Shown one piece after another: positions 5,524 to 9,783 of a stretch of 9,783 nucleotides of DNA. The translations under genes and the position numbers were made by a program. The notes below the pieces were generated by a model. The model made no database searches and was not told where the DNA came from. It saw nothing but the letters and a program-made list of their open reading frames with translations. The stretch spans positions 1 to 9,783 of the forward strand of contig JAFDVT010000290.1 of the NCBI GenBank assembly GCA_018268875.1, written 5' to 3'. Numbering within the stretch: the stretch's first letter is position 1; every line of letters starts with the position of its first letter. This stretch comes from Acidobacteriota bacterium (lineage in GTDB: Bacteria > Acidobacteriota > Terriglobia > Bryobacterales > Bryobacteraceae).

Positions 5524-6707
5524 TGAACTTCGACTTTTCGCCCAAGGTCCAGGAACTGCGCACGCAGTTGCTGGCCTTTATGACCGAACATGTGTACCCG
5601 AACGAGGCCGTGTTCGAACAGCAGTGCCAGCAAGGCGAACGCTGGAAAGTGCTGCCCATCGTCGAGGAACTGAAGGTCCGGGCGCGCGCCGCCGGCCTCT
5701 GGAACCTGTTCCTGCACCTTTCGAACCTCGAATACGCGCCGCTGTGCGAGATCATGGGCCGCGTGCAATGGGCGCCGGAAGTCTTCAATTGTTCCGCGCC
5801 AGACACCGGCAACATGGAGGTCCTGGAACGGTACGGCACCCAAGCCCAGAAGGACCAATGGTTGACGCCGCTGCTGAACGGCGAAATCCGTTCCTGCTTT
5901 GCGATGACCGAGCCGGCGGTCGCCTCGTCGGACGCCACCAACATCGAAGCCAGCATCGTGCGCGACGGCGATTCCTACATCATCAACGGCCGCAAATGGT
6001 GGAGCACGGGCGCGGGCGACCCGCGTTGCAAAATCGCCATTTTCATGGGCAAAACCGACCCTTCGGCGGCCAAACACAAGCAGCAATCCATGATCCTGAT
6101 TCCGTTCGACGCGCCGGGCGTCAAGATCGACCGGATGCTGACCGTGTATGGTTACGACCACGCGCCGCACGGCCACGCCGAGGTTTCCTACACCGACGTT
6201 CGCGTGCCGGCGTCCAACATGATCCTGGGCGAAGGGCGAGGATTTGAGATCGCGCAAGGCCGCTTGGGGCCGGGCCGCATCCACCACTGCATGAGGCTGA
6301 TCGGGGTCGCCGAGCGGGCACTCGAAGCGATGTGCAAGCGCGTCGAACAGCGCGTCGCATTTGGCAAAAAACTGTCGGAAATGGGGTCGATCCGGCAGGA
6401 CATCGCGAAGAGCCGCATCGAGATCGAACAGGCGCGTCTGCTGGTGTTCAAGGCCGCCTACCTGATGGATACGGTGGGCAACAAGGCCGCGCGAGGCGAG
6501 ATCGCGATGATCAAAGTGGTGGTGCCCAACATGGCGCTCGCTGTCCTCGATCGCGCGGTGCAGGCCCACGGCGCCGCCGGCGTTTGCGCGGACTTCGACC
6601 TTGCCTCCGCGTGGGCCAATTCGCGAACGCTACGCCTCGCCGACGGGCCCGATGAAGTCCACCTGGAATCCCTTGCCAAGCTCGAATTGAAGCGCCTGCT
6701 AAGCTGA
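5523..6707 (+). CDS. Acyl-CoA dehydrogenase of the ACAD10/11 type
   Basis: The 394-aa product is an FAD-dependent acyl-CoA dehydrogenase. The helical N-domain (about residues 1-120) is followed by the FAD/substrate block CFAMTEPAVASSDATNIE (125-142) and the flavin-contacting KWWSTGAGDP (158-167). Next come the beta domain and GEGRGFEIAQGRLGPGRIHH (236-255). These match, almost word for word from memory, the dehydrogenase half of human ACAD11. In the C-terminal helical domain LADGPDEVH (372-380) places Asp374 where medium-chain dehydrogenase has its catalytic Glu376; this Asp is shared by ACAD11. Mammalian ACAD10/11 are fused to a kinase and process 4-hydroxyacyl-CoAs; here there is no kinase domain and no kinase gene nearby. 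The start overlaps the crotonase stop. The open frame continues upstream to 5091, but that part overlaps the crotonase gene out of frame and is rejected. Confidence 0.94.
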   Translation: MNFDFSPKVQELRTQLLAFMTEHVYPNEAVFEQQCQQGERWKVLPIVEELKVRARAAGLWNLFLHLSNLEYAPLCEIMGRVQWAPEVFNCSAPDTGNMEVLERYGTQAQKDQWLTPLLNGEIRSCFAMTEPAVASSDATNIEASIVRDGDSYIINGRKWWSTGAGDPRCKIAIFMGKTDPSAAKHKQQSMILIPFDAPGVKIDRMLTVYGYDHAPHGHAEVSYTDVRVPASNMILGEGRGFEIAQGRLGPGRIHHCMRLIGVAERALEAMCKRVEQRVAFGKKLSEMGSIRQDIAKSRIEIEQARLLVFKAAYLMDTVGNKAARGEIAMIKVVVPNMALAVLDRAVQAHGAAGVCADFDLASAWANSRTLRLADGPDEVHLESLAKLELKRLLS

Positions 6708-6717
6708 TCTGACACAC

Positions 6718-8127
6718 ATGCAGCCGCAGTCGCAGAATCCGTCGCTGGTGCGAGGTCTCGGCCTCACGGCCGCGATCTCGGTCAACATCGCCAACATGAT
6801 TGGCACGGGCGTGTTCCTGAAGTCCCGGGTGATGACGTGCAACGTCGGCGACGCGCAAACCGTGCTGTTCGTATGGATTTTCGCGGGCCTGCTTTCGATG
6901 GCCGGCGCGCTGGCGTACTCGGAAATCGCCGCCATGATGCCGGAAGCCGGTGGCGACTATGTCTTCCTGCGCCGCGCCTACGGCCGTCCGGTGAGCTTCA
7001 TTTATGGATGGACCTTTTTCGCGATCGCCAAAGCGGGTTCGCAAGCGGCTCTGGCAGTCGGCTTCGCCATCTTCTTGAACGACGCGATGGGAGGTACGCT
7101 GCAACAGGTCTTTTGGCGAGGCGACCTCCTCGGGCACACCTTTGAAATCGGTACGCTCACCCTGGTCGCGCTGTTTGCCATCTGGCTTGTCGCGCTCATC
7201 AATTGCGCCGCGGTAACGGTCGGCGGTTACACGGCCAGCCTGCTCACGGTCTTGAAGATTGCGACCGTATTGGCCGTCGCCGGAGGTTGCATTCTGTTCG
7301 CACGCGGCGACTGGGCGCACCTCGCGATGAGCAACGTGGGCGGCGCTTGCGAAGGCGTAGCGGCCAGCGCGCGAGGTGGAATCGCCGGCCTCGGCGCCGC
7401 GATGTTGGGAGCGCTTTGGGCCTACGACGGCTGGAACAACGTCGCGCCACTGGCCGGCGAGGTCAAGAATCCCCAGCGCAACATTCCGCGGGCGTTCCTG
7501 GGCGGGATGGTGGTGGTCGGAACTCTCTATGTCCTGGCGAACGCCGCCTATTATTACGTCCTTACGCCTACGGAAATCGCAAATGTTTCCGCCACGTCGT
7601 CGGTCGCCGCCGAAGTGATCAAGCGCTTTCTTGGTCCGACTGCCACTTTAGTGATGTCGATCGCGCTGTTGATTTCCTCGTTCGGCGCGCTGCATGCCTC
7701 GGTGCTCGCCAATTCGCGAATCCCGTATGCGATGGCCAAGGAAGGGCTTTTCTTCAAACCGTTGGCCCAGGTTTCCGAACGTTCGCGAGTGCCCGTAAAA
7801 GCGATTCTTGCGCAAGCCGCGTGGGCCTCCGTGGTGGCCGCTTCGGGCACTTATGACGCATTAACAGATTCCGTAATTTTCGCCTCCTGGTTGTTTTACG
7901 GACTCACAACAGCATCACTGTTTATCTTCCGCAGAACACTTCCCAACCAGGAACGTCCTTACCGCGCCTGGGGCTATCCCGTAGTGCCGGTTCTGTTCCT
8001 TCTGGTCACCGCCTGGCTCATCGTAAATACTTTTCTTGCAACACCTACGCAAGCTTTGACAGGCGTCGCGCTGATGGCCTTGGGCATCCCGTTTTACTGG
8101 TTCTGGACCCGCGCCGCACGGTCTTAG
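6718..8127 (+). CDS. APC-superfamily amino-acid permease (LAT-like)
   Basis: The 469-aa product is an inner-membrane transporter with about 12 hydrophobic helices, the normal size for the APC family. The first helix holds the unwound substrate-binding NMIGTGVF (residues 26-33). Helix 2-3 contains AYSEIAAMMPEAGGDY (66-81), typical of the family, and helix 6 has ALWAYDGWNNV (232-242). It is followed by the loop GEVKNPQRNIPRA (247-259), closely resembling SteT and other LAT-type exchangers of neutral amino acids. The exact substrate and whether it exchanges or symports cannot be read. It begins 10 nt after the dehydrogenase stop without a visible Shine-Dalgarno, so it is likely the last gene of that transcript. 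An uptake role supplying branched or neutral amino acids to acyl-CoA catabolism would fit the neighbours, but this is inference. Confidence 0.92.
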   Translation: MQPQSQNPSLVRGLGLTAAISVNIANMIGTGVFLKSRVMTCNVGDAQTVLFVWIFAGLLSMAGALAYSEIAAMMPEAGGDYVFLRRAYGRPVSFIYGWTFFAIAKAGSQAALAVGFAIFLNDAMGGTLQQVFWRGDLLGHTFEIGTLTLVALFAIWLVALINCAAVTVGGYTASLLTVLKIATVLAVAGGCILFARGDWAHLAMSNVGGACEGVAASARGGIAGLGAAMLGALWAYDGWNNVAPLAGEVKNPQRNIPRAFLGGMVVVGTLYVLANAAYYYVLTPTEIANVSATSSVAAEVIKRFLGPTATLVMSIALLISSFGALHASVLANSRIPYAMAKEGLFFKPLAQVSERSRVPVKAILAQAAWASVVAASGTYDALTDSVIFASWLFYGLTTASLFIFRRTLPNQERPYRAWGYPVVPVLFLLVTAWLIVNTFLATPTQALTGVALMALGIPFYWFWTRAARS

Positions 8128-8160
8128 GGCCTTCGCCGCTGCCCTCGTTTGCGGGGGGCC
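8128..8160 (+). terminator. Possible hairpin directly after the permease gene
   Basis: Starting at the base after the stop codon, GGCCTT (8128-8133) can pair with GGGGCC (8155-8160), including two G-U pairs. CCGC (8136-8139) can pair with GCGG (8151-8154), with a two-base bulge and an 11-nt loop. No T-run follows, so it is not a classic intrinsic terminator. It may mark or protect the 3' end of the transcript. Confidence 0.35.
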
Positions 8161-8186
8161 GCAGAATCGCGAATGTAGGTATTGCT

Positions 8187-8215
8187 TTGTCTTACAAACG
8201 GGAGCAGAATAAACT
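8187..8215 (+). promoter_or_regulatory. Candidate sigma-70-type promoter of the RHH gene
   Basis: TTGTCT (8187-8192; four of six matches to TTGACA) and TAAACT (8210-8215; four of six matches to TATAAT) are separated by 17 bp in an AT-richer intergenic region. A start near 8222 would give a leader of about 60 nt, in contrast to the very short leaders proposed for other genes here. Confidence 0.45.
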
Positions 8216-8273
8216 AACTCCGGCGTTATTCGGGGAAATTGTAAAAATGCGATGGAATTTCGCAGAATTAATC

Positions 8274-8283
8274 GGAGAAACGC
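8274..8283 (+). promoter_or_regulatory. Shine-Dalgarno of the RHH gene
   Basis: GGAG (8274-8277) lies 6 nt before the ATG at 8284. It is the clearest ribosome binding site in the window and supports that start codon. Confidence 0.65.
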
Positions 8284-8592
8284 ATGTCCGCGGCAAACCC
8301 CAAAAGCAGAATGATCAGTTTTCGAATCTCGGACCGCGAATACGAGATCCTCAAGGCTCTGCATCCCCATCAGGGCGCGCGCAATCTCAGCGACTTCGCG
8401 CGAACCGCCATGCTGCGGCACCTGAAGGACGAGGCCACGCCGGAACCGTCGCTTGCCGACCTGTCCTCGCGCATCGATACGCTACAGCACGACGTCCAGC
8501 GTTTGGTGGAATTGCTGAGTCCCGCGGAACAGCAACCGCAACATCCACAAGCCCGCGCAGCGGCCGCCGGCGTAGGCGGCAACGTCTCGTAA
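8284..8592 (+). CDS. Small ribbon-helix-helix-like protein with coiled coil, 102 aa
   Basis: The product looks like a small DNA-binding protein. A short basic lead is followed by RMISFRISDREYEILKAL (residues 9-26), which has the strand-then-helix pattern of a ribbon-helix-helix domain. A turn and a second helix follow, with LSDFARTAMLRHLK (35-48). Residues 57-79 (SLADLSSRIDTLQHDVQRLVELL) have heptad spacing and could form a coiled coil. The last 25 residues are Gln/Pro/Ala/Gly-rich and probably disordered. RHH proteins act as dimeric repressors, often of their own gene or as antitoxins. No toxin gene adjoins it; the next gene, 22 nt downstream, is an amidohydrolase. It has its own promoter candidate and a good Shine-Dalgarno. 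The fold assignment is reasonable; the target DNA is unknown. Confidence 0.8.
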   Translation: MSAANPKSRMISFRISDREYEILKALHPHQGARNLSDFARTAMLRHLKDEATPEPSLADLSSRIDTLQHDVQRLVELLSPAEQQPQHPQARAAAAGVGGNVS

Positions 8593-8602
8593 TCCCCGTC
8601 GC

Positions 8603-8614
8603 TACAATATCGGG
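8603..8614 (+). promoter_or_regulatory. Candidate -10 box for leaderless amidohydrolase transcript
   Basis: TACAAT (8603-8608, five of six matches to TATAAT) ends 6 nt before the ATG at 8615, the spacing expected if transcription starts at the A of the ATG. No Shine-Dalgarno at usable spacing and no good -35 are visible. Confidence 0.5.
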
Positions 8615-9783
8615 ATGCGTTTCGCGCCCCTGCCGCACTTTTTTCCAGCGTTACTACTGGCGCAATCGTTCCTGCTGGCGCAAACCGCGGACCTGATCCT
8701 CGACAACGGCAAGTTCGTCACGGTGGAACGATCGGGGCCCGCCGTGGTGCAGGCGGTGGCGGTGCGAGACGGCAGGATCGTCGCGCTTGGTACGCGCGCC
8801 GATGTCGTCCGGAAACACAAAGGTCCCAACACCACGATTCTTGACCTGAATGGCGCGCTGGCCATTCCTGGCTTCATCGAAGGACACGGGCACTTCACCG
8901 GCCTGGGCGCGTTCAAACGTTCGCTCAACCTGCGCAACGCCAAAAACTGGAACGAAATCGTCGCCATGGTGGGAGCGGCCGCCAAGGAAGCGCGCCCTGG
9001 CCAGTGGATTGTCGGCCGCGGCTTTCACCAGTCCAAATGGGACGCCCCGCCGGTGCCCAATGTGCAGGGCTTCCCAACGCACGACGACTTGTCGAAGGCG
9101 TCGCCCAACAACCCGGTGATCCTCGCGCACGCCTCCGGCCACGCCACGATGGTGAACGCCAAGGCGCTCGAAATGGCCGGCATCAACAAGGACACCAAGG
9201 ACCCCGAAGGCGGCGAAATTCTTCGCGATTCCAACGGAAATGCCACGGGTCTTTTGAACGAACGCGCCCAGGGCCTGACCCGCCGCGCGTATAGCGAGTA
9301 CCTCGCCAAGCGCACGCCGGCGGAGGTAGAGGCCGACGACAAGCTTGAGGTGAACCTCGCCGCGCGGGAGTGTTTGCAGAAAGGCATCACGTCGTTCCAG
9401 GACGCGGGTTCCAGCTTCCGCACCGTGTCGTTCGTCAAGAAACTGGCCGAATCCGGCGAACTTCCTCTTCGGCTTTGGATGATGTTGAACATGCCGGTCG
9501 AGGATCTGGAGGTCGACGGCGCCAAGTATCGCTGGATCGGCGCGGGCAACGGTCACCTCACCGTGCGAGCGATCAAGCGCGCGGCCGACGGCGCGTTAGG
9601 TCCACGTGGAGCCTGGCTGCTGGAACCGTATGCCGACCTGCCCAGCCGTTCCGGTATGAACACTGAGTCGATCGCGAACATGGAGAAGACCGCGGAATGG
9701 GCGATCAACAATGGCTTTCAGCTTTGCATTCACGCCATCGGCGACCGCGGCAATCGCGAGGTTCTCGACATCTTTGAACGCAC
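8615..9783 (+). CDS. Exported YtcJ-like amidohydrolase, N-terminal part (runs off window)
   Basis: The first 389 codons of a metal-dependent hydrolase of the amidohydrolase-3/YtcJ group are present; the end lies beyond the window. Residues 1-23 look like a signal peptide: short n-region, hydrophobic FPALLLAQSFLLA (10-22), and likely cleavage after Ala22, so the enzyme probably acts in the periplasm or outside. Family blocks are IPGFIEGHGH (84-93; metal ligands His91 and His93), HASGHATMVNAKAL (172-185), TSFQDAG (259-265), KRAADGALGPRGAW (321-334) with the typical ADG, and CIHAIGDRGNREVLD (371-385; His373). Members hydrolyse amide or ester bonds of varied small molecules, so no substrate is named. 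It starts 22 nt after the RHH gene but has its own -10-like box, and may be transcribed separately without a leader. Confidence 0.92.
   Translation, partial: MRFAPLPHFFPALLLAQSFLLAQTADLILDNGKFVTVERSGPAVVQAVAVRDGRIVALGTRADVVRKHKGPNTTILDLNGALAIPGFIEGHGHFTGLGAFKRSLNLRNAKNWNEIVAMVGAAAKEARPGQWIVGRGFHQSKWDAPPVPNVQGFPTHDDLSKASPNNPVILAHASGHATMVNAKALEMAGINKDTKDPEGGEILRDSNGNATGLLNERAQGLTRRAYSEYLAKRTPAEVEADDKLEVNLAARECLQKGITSFQDAGSSFRTVSFVKKLAESGELPLRLWMMLNMPVEDLEVDGAKYRWIGAGNGHLTVRAIKRAADGALGPRGAWLLEPYADLPSRSGMNTESIANMEKTAEWAINNGFQLCIHAIGDRGNREVLDIFER

Larger units (their letters stand above)
8161..8312 (+). repeat. Four direct copies of GCAGAAT around the promoter of the small RHH gene
   Basis: The heptamer GCAGAAT occurs at 8161-8167, 8204-8210, 8262-8268 and 8306-8312. 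Start-to-start spacing is 43, 58 and 44 bp. I found only one other same-strand copy in the window (6732-6738). The second copy abuts the candidate -10 box, the third precedes the ribosome binding site and the fourth lies just inside the coding region. This could be an operator series for the ribbon-helix-helix protein encoded next, or chance enrichment in an AT-richer gap. Confidence 0.4.

Noticed and set aside
5319..6569. 416-aa minus-strand reading frame
   Set aside because: It is antisense to the crotonase and acyl-CoA dehydrogenase genes and lacks family motifs.
8284..8783. Toxin-antitoxin pair formed by the RHH gene and the downstream gene
   Set aside because: The downstream gene is a long amidohydrolase with a signal peptide, not a small toxin, and no other small gene adjoins.
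8654..9556. 300-aa minus-strand reading frame
   Set aside because: It is antisense to the amidohydrolase, which has well-preserved metal-binding blocks throughout.

Overview
The window is a GC-rich (about 60% by eye), densely packed bacterial chromosome segment. It looks like core genome and not a mobile island: I see no transposase, integrase, tRNA, rRNA, CRISPR array or phage gene. Gene style and content (MEP-pathway dxr next to rseP, an ACAD10/11-type acyl-CoA dehydrogenase, a TM2-like small membrane protein, an exported YtcJ-type amidohydrolase, few Shine-Dalgarno sites) suggest an Acidobacteriota member, perhaps the Bryobacterales/Solibacter group. That placement is inference from style, not proof.

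Minus strand, 1-2931: a tight unidirectional block, read right to left, encodes a TM2-like membrane protein, a 61-aa two-helix membrane protein, proC (proline synthesis), dxr (isoprenoid synthesis) and the first 61 codons of rseP (intramembrane protease), which leaves the window at base 1. Gaps are 6, 8 and 23 nt, and dxr overlaps rseP by 8 nt, so one operon is likely.

A 34-bp divergent gap (2932-2965) separates this block from the plus-strand genes. These are an MscS-type channel, a calcineurin-like phosphoesterase (4-nt ATGA overlap), a crotonase-family enzyme, an ACAD10/11-like acyl-CoA dehydrogenase (stop and start overlapping) and an APC-family amino-acid permease. The crotonase and dehydrogenase are translationally linked and probably act on the same acyl-CoA route. 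The crotonase lacks both hydratase glutamates and keeps the acidic residue used by isomerases.

From 8128 onward a possible hairpin is followed by a more AT-rich 156-bp intergenic region with a candidate promoter and four copies of GCAGAAT. This precedes a small ribbon-helix-helix protein gene with a good ribosome binding site. The window ends inside an amidohydrolase gene (8615 onward) with a probable signal peptide.

Several genes have a -10-like hexamer only 6-11 nt before the start codon and no Shine-Dalgarno, which suggests leaderless or near-leaderless transcripts. I found no clear undescribed defence or mobile system. The most interesting items are the leaderless pattern, the altered active sites in the crotonase and DXR, the kinase-less ACAD11-like enzyme, the repeated heptamer and the conserved-looking small membrane proteins ahead of proC.
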